This document shows, one piece after another, positions 52,054-60,439 of a stretch of 64,000 nt of DNA. The stretch covers positions 186,001 to 250,000 of the forward strand of contig JAHHGV010000002.1 of NCBI GenBank assembly GCA_019359695.1, read 5' to 3'. Each line of letters begins with the position of its first letter. Positions within the stretch are counted from its first letter, which is position 1. Source of the DNA: Brasilonema angustatum HA4187-MV1. GTDB taxonomy: Bacteria > Cyanobacteriota > Cyanobacteriia > Cyanobacteriales > Nostocaceae. The position numbers and the translations under genes were made by a program. Under the pieces are notes generated by a model. It saw nothing but the letters and a program-made list of their open reading frames with translations. It was not told the origin of the DNA and ran no database searches.

Positions 52054-53310
52054 TTAATGCTGTGCTAATTTGGGAGTCTTCCCCTTCAAACCAATCATCA
52101 ACTTGAGAGCAAATACTTTTACCATAGGTACTCGCTGCATTATCCATAAGCCAAGACGACGAACTATCACAACTGGCAAAATGTTGTTAGAAAACATGCG
52201 GTCTAATAAATCAGTAAAACCTAAAATTGTCAAGTTCTCCCGCTTGCGCCAGCGTTCGTAACGTTTGAGAATTTGAATGTTGCCGATATCTTCACCTTGA
52301 GCATCCGCTTCTTGCAACACTTGCGCCAAAGCAGCCACATCGCGAATTCCTAAATTCAAACCTTGTCCGCCTACAGGATGGCAATTGTGTGCAGCATCGC
52401 CAATTAAAGCGAGTCGGTGGAGAACATAGCGATCGCTCTGCATAAGTTGTACCTGAAAAATAAAGCGATCGCCCAACAATTCCAACTTGCCCATCTGGTT
52501 CCCATAACGCGCTTGTAATTCTGTTAAAAATTGCTCATCATCCAAGGTGCATAAAGCTTTTGCTTCTTCATGGGGGGCAGTCCACACAATTCGGCAACGG
52601 TTTCTTGGCAAAGGTAAAATTGCAAACGGACCACTAGACCAAAATTTTTCGTATGCTGTGTTGTTGTGGGGTTTTTCTGGTTTGACAAAAGCAACAATAC
52701 AAGATTGCCAATACTTCCAGCCACGGGTTTTAATTCCAGCAGCTTCACGGATACGGGAACGCGATCCATCTGCGGCTACAATTAATTTGCTGCGAACCGT
52801 CTGCATCTGGTCTGCTATTTTAACATCCATCGTCACCACATCCTGCTGATACTGGATATTAACCACTTGGGCAGGACACAGATATGTGACGTTGGGACAA
52901 TTTTTGACAAATTCCTGTAAGGGATGCAACAGTGCTTGATGTTCTGCCACATAACCTAAATCTTTTGTATTTATATCCTTTGTTTCCCATTCCACCACAT
53001 TGGGGTAATCAGCATCACAAAGACGTACACGGCGGAAAGTCTCGATGTTGGGCAATATTTTGTTCCAAACTCCAATTCCTTGGAAAATCAACGCCGAAAG
53101 CATATGCACCGCATAAGCTTGTCCTTTGGCTACAGCCGCTGATTCTACTTTTGCTTCCACCAGCAGCACGCTGAATCCAGAATCTTTTAGGGCAGAGGCT
53201 AGGGTTAAGCCAACAATCCCACCGCCGACGATGACTAAATCATAATCATATCCCCGCGTCTGTGTCGGTGTTTGGGGAGGGTTAAGGGTTTGAAGCTGCG
53301 CTTGCGCCAT
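52054..53310 (-). CDS. UbiH-like FAD-dependent hydroxylase
   Basis: 418 aa. FAD-binding GGGIVGLTLASALKDSG near residue 28, the DG motif VAADGSRSRIREAAG near 180 and LIGDAAHNCHPVGGQGLNLGIRD (two parts, about 313-335) are those of the UbiH/UbiF/COQ6 monooxygenase family. In cyanobacteria, which make plastoquinone and tocopherol, the exact substrate is unclear. The protein looks complete. Confidence 0.87.
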   Translation of the reverse strand: MAQAQLQTLNPPQTPTQTRGYDYDLVIVGGGIVGLTLASALKDSGFSVLLVEAKVESAAVAKGQAYAVHMLSALIFQGIGVWNKILPNIETFRRVRLCDADYPNVVEWETKDINTKDLGYVAEHQALLHPLQEFVKNCPNVTYLCPAQVVNIQYQQDVVTMDVKIADQMQTVRSKLIVAADGSRSRIREAAGIKTRGWKYWQSCIVAFVKPEKPHNNTAYEKFWSSGPFAILPLPRNRCRIVWTAPHEEAKALCTLDDEQFLTELQARYGNQMGKLELLGDRFIFQVQLMQSDRYVLHRLALIGDAAHNCHPVGGQGLNLGIRDVAALAQVLQEADAQGEDIGNIQILKRYERWRKRENLTILGFTDLLDRMFSNNILPVVIVRRLGLWIMQRVPMVKVFALKLMIGLKGKTPKLAQH

Positions 53311-53988
53311 TGTTAAGATAAGTTACAGCGTTTTCATTCTTATTTTGACGCAAACGGGCTAGGAAGAGCAAGTTGAGGAGATGTCAGTCCCGAATTACCA
53401 GAATAATAATTATTTTTGAACTGCAGAGGCGCAGAGAATACAGAGAGAAGAGGTAGTGGAAAGGGCGCAAAACACAACGCCAAAACCCACAACTACACCA
53501 GAACGTTTCCATCTCCTTGCGGAGAAGAGGTAATGGAAAGGTTCACTTCTGGAAACCTTACTGGGTAGGACTTTCAGACCCCCCAATCGACGCATCTCGA
53601 CAAAGTGATTAAACTCTCTCAAAAATAAATCAATTTTGGTGTCTGAAAAGCTTACTGGGTAAACCATCGACGCATCTCAACGGAATAATGGGGTTTTCAA
53701 GGTTCGGGCGAGATGCGTCGATAAACGTCACACACACTCCATAAACCATAAGAGCATTATCGTGTGACCGTCAACTTTTGGTATAGAAACTTAATTGGGT
53801 GTTTGAGAGAGAAAAAATCTATGACCGAATCAGTTATCAGTTATCACTGTTTACTGTTCACTGTTAAGGTTCAACACTACAAATAAAAATACTCGCCATT
53901 CTAAACAGCGAGCAAAAGCTTGATGAGCATGAGGATATATAGTTTTGACGAGATGCTTGCCTGATTAAGCCCCCTTATTAACTATTAT
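53311..53988. repeat. Intergenic repeat cluster
   Basis: ATCGACGCATCTC occurs at 53586-53598 and 53666-53678 and inverted at 53710-53722. CTTACTGGGTA occurs at 53557 and 53651. A GCAGAGGCGCAGAGAATACAG motif (two parts, near 53422) resembles one near 2962. GTTATCA and ACTGTTC heptamer-like units lie at 53829-53868. No gene is supported. Confidence 0.65.
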
Positions 53989-54309
53989 TTATTGAGCAGG
54001 AGAAGGTGAAGCAGGTGTGGATGGAGTGGTAGAAGGTGATGCTGTGGGTGTACTACCTGTAGGTGTTTTGCTTGTAGGTGTTTTGGTAGAGCTAGAAGTG
54101 GGAGTCCTTTTTTTCGTAGTTCTCTTCTTTTTAGTCGTGGAGGGTTTCATAGTACCACCAGGCTTGGTAGTTGTACCAGGAGTCGTTGTAGGTGATGTCG
54201 TTGTGGCGGGAGAAGACATTGTTCCCTGTGCGTGTACAGCAGGTGCAGTTAGGGCTACAGGAGCAGCAACCACAAGAGACAGAAGTAAAGCTTTTGTAAT
54301 CTTGTTCAT
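53989..54309 (-). CDS. Secreted Thr/Ser/Pro-rich protein
   Basis: 106 aa. A clear Sec signal peptide (MNKITKALLLSLVVAAPVAL, cleavage after VHA) precedes a mature part made almost only of Thr, Ser, Pro, Lys and Gly in degenerate TPTSKTPTGSTP-type repeats. There are no Cys or catalytic motifs. It could be a cell-wall-associated or intrinsically disordered periplasmic protein. It stands alone. Confidence 0.65.
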   Translation of the reverse strand: MNKITKALLLSLVVAAPVALTAPAVHAQGTMSSPATTTSPTTTPGTTTKPGGTMKPSTTKKKRTTKKRTPTSSSTKTPTSKTPTGSTPTASPSTTPSTPASPSPAQ

Positions 54310-54870
54310 GTGAAACTTTTATCACTCAAGAATCAACCATTCAACTATCCCAAGAAGATATGACATTGTAGTGTTATTGATATGGAGTTTTTGTGTAAAT
54401 TTTTGCCTTTTTTAGGTTAACTGGATAACAGATTAGGTTACTTTAGTCAACTCTTTTATAAATACAAAAAACCCCGCTGGAGCTTGAGGAACGCAACGGG
54501 GTTAGATTCTGTTATGTGTGTCGAGGAGGAGGAATAGGAATTGGGAAGATCCCAAATGTGTAAGTTATATCAAACTCAGATTACGTTTAATTTGGTCGAG
54601 CTACTTAATTTTTCTCAAAAAATCAATAATCTAAGTATTTCATACAGTTATGTCAGTCTCATGTTCTTGACGTGGAGTTTTTGTGTCGATTTTTGCAGGT
54701 TTGACATCTCTAATTCCAAAATTATCATTACAGCCAAAAGTTGCAAGCTGACAGTATTTTTTCATCTCATAAATTAACAATTAGATCTTCTAAGCATTGT
54801 ATTGTTCAGTATTTTATGTGTTCTAATTGTAACGCTTTTAAAATTTTTAAGTGAGATTTAATATCAAATT
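54310..54870. other. Intergenic region with repeated TGGAGTTTTTGTGT motif
   Basis: TGGAGTTTTTGTGT followed by an ATTTTTGC stretch occurs at 54383 and 54673. Between them lies the hairpin at 54470. A 78-codon open frame at 54541-54777 spans the second copy but has no recognisable features. No gene is supported. Confidence 0.5.
54470..54503. terminator. Terminator-like hairpin AACCCCG/CGGGGTT
   Basis: AACCCCGCTG pairs with CAACGGGGTT (one mismatch) around a 14-base loop. A-rich sequence precedes it, giving a T-run on the minus strand (TTTTTGTATTT). It would terminate minus-strand transcription arriving from the YebC side. Confidence 0.5.
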
Positions 54871-55626
54871 TCAAGCCATCACAGCCATCAATTCTTCTGA
54901 CATATCAAAATTAGAAGTAACATTTTGTACATCATCTAAACCTTCTAAAGTATCAATTAACTTCAGAAGTGAGCGTGCCTGATCTGGAGCAGTCACTTCT
55001 ACATTGTTACCAGAAATCCAGCGTAGTTCGGCATCACTCACCTCAAAACCCTTTTGTTTGAGAGTTTGACTCAGGTTCTCTAAATTAACCACTTCAGTAA
55101 ATACCTCAGCAATTTGCTCTTCACTCATTTCATAAAACTCAGCACTTCCTTCAACAGATGCTTCTAAAAGCTGTTCTTCATCGACGATTCTTTCTACAGT
55201 ACAAACGCCTTTTTGGGAAAACATCCAGCTGACACAACCTGTTTCACCGAGGTTACCACCATTTTTACTAAAAGCAACACGTAAGTCTGCAGCAGTACGA
55301 TTACGATTATCTGTCAAGGCTTCAATGAGGATAGCAACTCCTCCAGGACCGTAACCTTCGTAACGGATTGCTTCTAAACTAGAGGAATCACCTGAGAGTG
55401 TACCTCCACCCTTGGCGATCGCTCTTTCTATGTTCTCATTTGGAAGACCCGCCGCTTTTGCTTTTTCTATTGCGGTACGCAGTTGAAAATTTCCCGCTGG
55501 ATCTGGAACCCCACTTCTCGCCGCCACAATAATAGCACGGGACCACTGGGTAAAAGTCTTACCCTTTTTTGCATCCACAACTGCTTTTTGGCGTTTAATA
55601 TTTGCCCACTTACTGTGTCCTGCCAT
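54871..55626 (-). CDS. YebC/PmpR family protein
   Basis: 251 aa. [23 protein letters not shown] at the start, split at IKRQK, is diagnostic of the YebC/TACO1 family, and [15 protein letters not shown] and [24 protein letters not shown] (in parts) follow. Family members are annotated as transcriptional regulators; some help translation of proline-rich stretches. Length is normal. Confidence 0.95.
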   Translation of the reverse strand: MAGHSKWANIKRQKAVVDAKKGKTFTQWSRAIIVAARSGVPDPAGNFQLRTAIEKAKAAGLPNENIERAIAKGGGTLSGDSSSLEAIRYEGYGPGGVAILIEALTDNRNRTAADLRVAFSKNGGNLGETGCVSWMFSQKGVCTVERIVDEEQLLEASVEGSAEFYEMSEEQIAEVFTEVVNLENLSQTLKQKGFEVSDAELRWISGNNVEVTAPDQARSLLKLIDTLEGLDDVQNVTSNFDMSEELMAVMA

Positions 55627-55737
55627 ATTCGGAACTTAACAATACTATCTACTCACCAGATACGATATAGCTAGATTCTAGCTTTTACATGCTTTAGTTC
55701 CGTTTTCCTTTGTCTGAGATTTCAAAATTTATCCCCA

Positions 55738-55850
55738 CCTAGGGAAAGGGGAAAGGGGAAAGGTTAAAGCCAAAGGGATTAAAAAACCTTCCCCTATTCC
55801 CTGTTGCCTGTTAAGCGTTGCCTATTCCCTGTTCCCTGTTTTCTATTCAC
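55738..55850. repeat. Heptamer-type repeat tracts
   Basis: GGGGAAA units (55741-55766) and mixed CCTGTTG/CCTATTC/CCTGTTC units (55798-55848) lie between yebC and the GntR gene. STRR-type sequence, no gene. Confidence 0.7.
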
Positions 55851-56503
55851 AAAGGAAAAGCTGCCTCTTGTGTCTCAGGCGTTAACACAGTCGTCTGTGC
55901 ATGTTGGCGAAGTAACTCTGCTGCGGTGTTTCCATCGCCCTGCACGAATGCGTTAATGATTTCCTGATGTTCCTTTACAAAACACAGCGGATCAATTTTA
56001 TTTTGGCTCAATTCTAAATTAATGCGAGTCCAAGCTTCAAAATTTAATGAATCCCACGTGTGCAATAAGACACTATTACCTGATGTCTCAACAATAAGTC
56101 GATGAAACACTGCATTTTGCCGTGCCAGTAGCTTCAAGTCCTTTGCTAAAGCTGCATCTCGAAATATCACTTGCACAGTCTGAAGTGGTTGGGGGTTGTT
56201 GTGAAACTTAGGCGCTGATAACCGTGCTGCCAATGCTTCGAGTTCTCCTCGAACTTGATAAGACTCCTGCATCTCATGCAAACTCACCTCCCGCACTCGT
56301 GTTCCCCGGTAGGGTTGACTATCCACCAGCCGCATCGCTTCTAGTTCGCGCAGTGCTTCCCGAACTGGTGCTTGACTTGTCTCCATATCTTTAGCAATCT
56401 GTAATTCTACCAATCGCTTACCAGGTTCATAAGTGCCGTTAAGGATGCGCTCTATGAGTACCTGCTTGACGCGATCGCTCATGCATTCACGCTTCATTTT
56501 CAT
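55847..56503 (-). CDS. GntR-family (FCD domain) transcriptional regulator
   Basis: 218 aa. The winged helix-turn-helix comprises ILNGTYEPGKRLVELQIAKDMETSQAPVREALRELEAM (in parts, about residues 19-56). The FCD ligand domain has QVRGELEALAARLSA, the RQNAVFHRLIVETSGN metal-binding region and a C-terminal HxxxI helix (FVKEHQEIINAF). It is divergent from an MFS transporter, with two GATTATCGATAA palindromes in between, so it probably represses one or both in response to a small carboxylate. Confidence 0.9.
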   Translation of the reverse strand: MKMKRECMSDRVKQVLIERILNGTYEPGKRLVELQIAKDMETSQAPVREALRELEAMRLVDSQPYRGTRVREVSLHEMQESYQVRGELEALAARLSAPKFHNNPQPLQTVQVIFRDAALAKDLKLLARQNAVFHRLIVETSGNSVLLHTWDSLNFEAWTRINLELSQNKIDPLCFVKEHQEIINAFVQGDGNTAAELLRQHAQTTVLTPETQEAAFPL

Positions 56504-56548
56504 CTTCCAACTTTTTTCTCTTCTCTTCTCTACTTGACTTTGATTATA

Positions 56549-56591
56549 GATTATCGATAAATTTAAGTGAAGTTAGCGATTATCGATAATC
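56549..56591. promoter_or_regulatory. Two GATTATCGATAA operator-like palindromes
   Basis: GATTATCGATAAAT at 56549-56562 and the perfect palindrome GATTATCGATAATC at 56578-56591 share the core TTATCGATAA, with centres 29 bp apart. They lie 46-90 bp upstream of the GntR gene. Binding of the GntR product is inferred. Confidence 0.6.
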
Positions 56592-56743
56592 TTTCAGAAA
56601 AAAAGCATCACGATATGTACAGAAGATGACCAAAACTAACCCCTACACCGTTCGGCGCGAGCGCTCACCTTGGCGTTGCCCTTACACCCTTTAAATCTAT
56701 AAAATTCCTATTTGATTTTTGCAAAGCTTCGTACAGTTTATGT

Positions 56744-56785
56744 TCTCTGTTGCCTGTTGCCTGTTGCCTGTTGCCTGTTCCCTAC
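56744..56785 (+). repeat. TTGCCTG heptamer array
   Basis: Four TTGCCTG units and a related TTCCCTA stand about 50 bp before the MFS transporter start. STRR-type repeat, possibly inside its promoter or leader. Confidence 0.8.
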
Positions 56786-56835
56786 CTCAACTAGTTCATA
56801 AACCAAACCAGATTCCTATACAAATTTATACGTAA

Positions 56836-58071
56836 ATGGAGTTATCTCCTGTGAAAGATGTTAATCAGTATTCCAAGAGTGCATCTACTCATAGAACTAG
56901 CCAAAACCCTTTAGGGCGTGGTTTAGTCTTGATAATGGCAATAACCTGTGGAACTGTCGTCGCTAACTTATATTACAACCAACCTCTGTTGGCTGTGATT
57001 GCCCAAAACCTTCAAGCTTCTAACCATGCGACAGGGTGGATTCCCATGTTGACTCAAATTGGTTATGCTGTAGGGCTTTTCCTCCTCGTTCCACTGGGCG
57101 ACTTGATGGAGAGGCGGAGGTTGATTTTGATGATGCTGGTGTTTACATCTGTAGCATTGGGAGCAGCAGCAGCATCACTCAACCTTGCTTGGTTGCTAGT
57201 GGCGAGTTTGGCGATCGGCATAACGAGTGTTTCGGCTCAGCTGATAATTCCTTTTGCAGCACAACTGGCAAAACCAGAACAGAGAGGAAGAATTGTTGGT
57301 ACGGTGATGAGTGGGGTGTTGATAGGAATTCTTTTGGCTAGAACGGTGAGCGGCTTTGTGGGAGCAAGTCTCGGCTGGCGGGCGATGTATTGGCTCGCGA
57401 GTGGGTTGATGATTGTTCTGGCTGTTGTCCTATCACAAATGCTGCCAAAAAGTCAACCGTCGCTGCGAGTTTCTTATCCTCAATTGGTTGGATCTTTATT
57501 CAAGTTGATACAACAGCAGCCTATCTTACGTGAAGCATCTCTTGCAGGGGCGATGTCCTTTGGAGCCTTCAGTGCTTTTTGGAGTACTCTTGTTTTCTTT
57601 TTGGCACAGCCACCTTATCACTACGGTAGTGAAGTGACGGGGTTGTTTGGGTTGGTTGGTGTGGTAGGAGCAGCAGCGGCTCCTGTTGCAGGTAAGATAG
57701 CAGATAAAAGGAATCCCAAGATAACTGTGGCGTTTGGTCTTTCGATTACAACCTTGTCATTTCTCATTTTGTGGGTGTTTGGTTACCACATCCTGGGGCT
57801 AATTATCGGGGTTATTCTTCTGGACTTGGGTGCGCAAAGCACACATATTTCCAACCAGGCAAGAATTTTCAGTTTACCCTTAGAGTTTCACAGCCGTTTG
57901 AATGCGCTTTATATGACCTTTTCCTTTATGGGAGGAGCGTTGGGTTCGTTCCTTGGTGCATATGCTTGGAGTCGTTGGCAATGGCATGGGGTTTGTGCGA
58001 TCGCACTGCTGATGCTAGGAGTGGCTTTTGTTACGTTTATTAAGCGGCGGCGTCAACAACTAGGGGTGTAA
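56836..58071 (+). CDS. MFS transporter (YdhP/AraJ-like)
   Basis: 411 aa with about twelve transmembrane segments. GTVVANLYYNQPLLAVIAQNL near residue 35 and the PLGDLMERRRLILMML loop near 89 are typical of this drug/sugar efflux-like MFS subgroup. The transported compound is unknown. Divergent GntR gene and a gluconokinase gene on the other side suggest sugar-acid related metabolites, but this is only context. Confidence 0.85.
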   Translation: MELSPVKDVNQYSKSASTHRTSQNPLGRGLVLIMAITCGTVVANLYYNQPLLAVIAQNLQASNHATGWIPMLTQIGYAVGLFLLVPLGDLMERRRLILMMLVFTSVALGAAAASLNLAWLLVASLAIGITSVSAQLIIPFAAQLAKPEQRGRIVGTVMSGVLIGILLARTVSGFVGASLGWRAMYWLASGLMIVLAVVLSQMLPKSQPSLRVSYPQLVGSLFKLIQQQPILREASLAGAMSFGAFSAFWSTLVFFLAQPPYHYGSEVTGLFGLVGVVGAAAAPVAGKIADKRNPKITVAFGLSITTLSFLILWVFGYHILGLIIGVILLDLGAQSTHISNQARIFSLPLEFHSRLNALYMTFSFMGGALGSFLGAYAWSRWQWHGVCAIALLMLGVAFVTFIKRRRQQLGV

Positions 58072-58088
58072 GGGGATAGGGGTGTAAT

Positions 58089-58197
58089 ACCGTTTCACTT
58101 TAAGGTTGATACAAATGGGGAGCAGGGGGCAGGGAGCAGGGAGCAGGGGGAAAGAATTAGAAACCAAGCATTTGTATCAGGGATTTCGTGAAATGGT
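58089..58197. repeat. MITE-like inverted repeat holding a GGAGCAG array
   Basis: ACCGTTTCAC (58089-58098) and GATACAAATG (58108-58117) are mirrored by CATTTGTATC (58169-58178) and GTGAAATGGT (58188-58197). The loop contains a G-rich GGAGCAGGG heptamer-like array. The whole lies between the MFS and gluconokinase genes, which converge here. Confidence 0.6.
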
Positions 58198-58236
58198 GTA
58201 AGGGATACAATTAGTGAGGGCTTAGGGGCGAAGAAG

Positions 58237-58722
58237 CTAAATCCCCAAACTCACTCTAATCTTCTGCACAATCACCTCTGTTGGATCTGCAACATCTACT
58301 GTAATCGCACCAGATGGCTCCTCAAGAGTATCAAACTGAGTTTTAAGAAGTTTTTCACCCATAAAGTGACCATGACGCATCTGTAGCCGCTTTTGAATCA
58401 ACTCAAATGATCCTTTAAGATAAACCACAATTACGCGTTTCTCATCCAAAACCAAAACCTCGCGATAGCTGGCTTTCAGCGCAGAACACGCCAGCACCAT
58501 ATTTTTATTCTCTTGCAACCACTGCTGTATCGCCTGTTGCAACGCCAGTAGCCAAGGCACCCTATCTAAATCATTTAGGGGAATGCCATGCCGCATTTTC
58601 TCAATATTTTCTGGCGAGTGAAAAGCATCAGCATCGCTAAATCCAGCGTGTAAAGAGTCTGCCAACAGTTGCCCAATGCTGGATTTACCAGAACCAGAGA
58701 CACCCATTACGAGAATTATCAT
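58237..58722 (-). CDS. gntK: Gluconokinase
   Basis: 161 aa. P-loop GVSGSGKSSIGQLLA at about residues 7-21, DADAFHSPENIEKMRHGIPLNDLDR (in parts) for substrate binding, and LACSALKASYREVL and LKGSFELIQKRLQMRHGHFM further on. It phosphorylates gluconate to 6-phosphogluconate for the oxidative pentose phosphate pathway. Length is normal for the shikimate-kinase-like gluconokinases. Confidence 0.93.
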   Translation of the reverse strand: MIILVMGVSGSGKSSIGQLLADSLHAGFSDADAFHSPENIEKMRHGIPLNDLDRVPWLLALQQAIQQWLQENKNMVLACSALKASYREVLVLDEKRVIVVYLKGSFELIQKRLQMRHGHFMGEKLLKTQFDTLEEPSGAITVDVADPTEVIVQKIRVSLGI

Positions 58723-58799
58723 CTCAGTGGAATCAATTAAGTGGATTGGGAGGTGACGGGAGTGAAAGAGTTAAGGATTTTTTTGGAGATTTCACACGT

Positions 58800-58883
58800 G
58801 TAGAGACGTTGCCCTCCGGGTTCGCCAGTCGCCTGCGGAGGGAAACCCTCCCGCAGCGCTGGACTCACATGCAACGTCTCTAC
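58800..58883. repeat. Inverted-repeat element GTAGAGACGTTGC
   Basis: GTAGAGACGTTGC (58800-58812) and GCAACGTCTCTAC (58871-58883) are perfect 13-bp inverted repeats enclosing a GC-rich segment with GCCTGCGGAGGGAAACCCTC and GCGCTGGACTCAC, motifs also present at 36290-36340. Dispersed repeat family. Confidence 0.75.
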
Positions 58884-58949
58884 AGAGGTTATGGTTCTTG
58901 CAAATTATCTTAATCAGCAACCGTATTGTCCTACTGTCCCCTTGTCCTC

Positions 58950-60269
58950 TTACAAAAACTCACGCGGATCTGTCACATACCCAGTGATTGCGGAAGCTGC
59001 AGCGGTGAAGGGAGAAGCAAGATAAATTCCCGCTTCTTTATGCCCCATTCGTCCGGGGAAGTTGCGGTTGGTGGTGGAAACACAGATTTCTGGCTCATTC
59101 ATCCGCCCAAAGGTGTCTTTGGGACCACCTAAGCAAGCAGCACAGGAAGGCGCAGCAGGTTCAATGCAACCAGCTTCTAAGAAAATTTCTGAGAGGGTTT
59201 GCTCTTGGTACTTGATTTTAAACAAATCTTCGTAAACTTTTTGGGTAGCAGGGACTATGTAAGTCGGAACCTTCACCTTATGACCTTTGAGAACTTGTGC
59301 TGCATGGAAAAAGTCTTCTGTTTTTCCACCCGTGCAGGAACCGATATAAGCTCGGTTAATCTTGACATCGCTGCACTCTCGTGCTGTAGCACGGTTATCA
59401 GGGGAGTGAGGTTGGGCAACAACTGGTTCTAGTTTGGAAACATCGTAGTGATGCTCACTGTAGAACTTGGCATCTGAGTCTGTGTATACTGCCTCAAAAG
59501 GTTTGTTGGTACGCGCCCGTACATACTCAAACGTGGTTTCGTCAGGAGCAATGGTACCATTTTTGCCACCAGCTTCAATGACCATGTTGCACAAAGTCAT
59601 CCGTTCTTCCATCGTCATTCGTTCGACGGCTTCTCCTGTAAATTCCATCGTCCGATAAGTTGCGCCAGCAACACTGATATCCCCAATAATTTGTAAAATC
59701 AGGTCTTTGGCTAACAAGTAAGGAGGCATTTCACCATCCAACACAAAACGCATGGTGGCAGGAACTTTGATCAGTAGCTTGCCAGTCCCCATAATAAAAC
59801 CAGCATCTGTGTTACCGATACCAGTCGCAAATTGACCGAAAGCACCAGCGTTACAGGTGTGGGAGTCAGTACCAAATAAGACTTCGCCTGGGCGGGTGTG
59901 ACCTTCTTGGGCTAGGGCGACGTGGCAAACACCTTTGTAATCTGGGTTGGCTTTAAAGTTGCTAAGGTCAGTAATATCGTAAAAGTATTTTATACCTTGT
60001 TGTTTTGCAAAATCACGTAAAATATCAACGTTGCGGTTAGCGCGTGCATCAGCCGTGAAAATATAATGGTCGGGAATTAACACGATTTTTTCAGAATCCC
60101 AGACTTTGGCGTCAGCACCAAATTCGCGTTGGAAAACGCCAATGGTTCCAGGTCCACAAACGTCATGTGTCATCAAAACATCAACATTAACCCAGATATT
60201 TTCCCCCGGTTCGACTACCGAACGACCGGAAGCTTTCGCCAAAATTTTTTCTACAAGGGTCATGCCCAT
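58950..60269 (-). CDS. leuC: LeuC, 3-isopropylmalate dehydratase large subunit
   Basis: 439 aa from ATG 60269 (MGMTLVEKILAKASGR); an open frame extends 21 codons upstream without family support. 4Fe-4S cluster cysteines are in GSCTGGKTEDF and CAACLGG, and FGTDSHTCNAGAFGQFATGIG is a signature. With LeuD it isomerises 2-isopropylmalate to 3-isopropylmalate in leucine synthesis. leuD is not in the window. IFTADARANRNVDI and VLMTHDVCGPGTIG point to the HACN/LeuC subgroup, so a homoaconitase-like activity is a minor alternative. Confidence 0.93.
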   Translation of the reverse strand: MGMTLVEKILAKASGRSVVEPGENIWVNVDVLMTHDVCGPGTIGVFQREFGADAKVWDSEKIVLIPDHYIFTADARANRNVDILRDFAKQQGIKYFYDITDLSNFKANPDYKGVCHVALAQEGHTRPGEVLFGTDSHTCNAGAFGQFATGIGNTDAGFIMGTGKLLIKVPATMRFVLDGEMPPYLLAKDLILQIIGDISVAGATYRTMEFTGEAVERMTMEERMTLCNMVIEAGGKNGTIAPDETTFEYVRARTNKPFEAVYTDSDAKFYSEHHYDVSKLEPVVAQPHSPDNRATARECSDVKINRAYIGSCTGGKTEDFFHAAQVLKGHKVKVPTYIVPATQKVYEDLFKIKYQEQTLSEIFLEAGCIEPAAPSCAACLGGPKDTFGRMNEPEICVSTTNRNFPGRMGHKEAGIYLASPFTAAASAITGYVTDPREFL

Positions 60270-60439
60270 AGCGATCGCGTTCTTTTTGTGCAAGGGTACA
60301 AATTCTATGCTACATGGCTGGCCGTCTGTCAATCAAATTTTGACACGTAAATGTCCGAATATATCCTGCAATAGCCAAATGCAGAAATTCTCTGCTAACG
60401 TCTAACGTACAACAACAATCGAGTCCGAGAGATTAACTT

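Noticed and set aside
54541-54777. 78-codon frame between the secreted protein and yebC genes
   Set aside because: Low-complexity hydrophobic translation, non-coding repeat overlap and no ribosome binding site.
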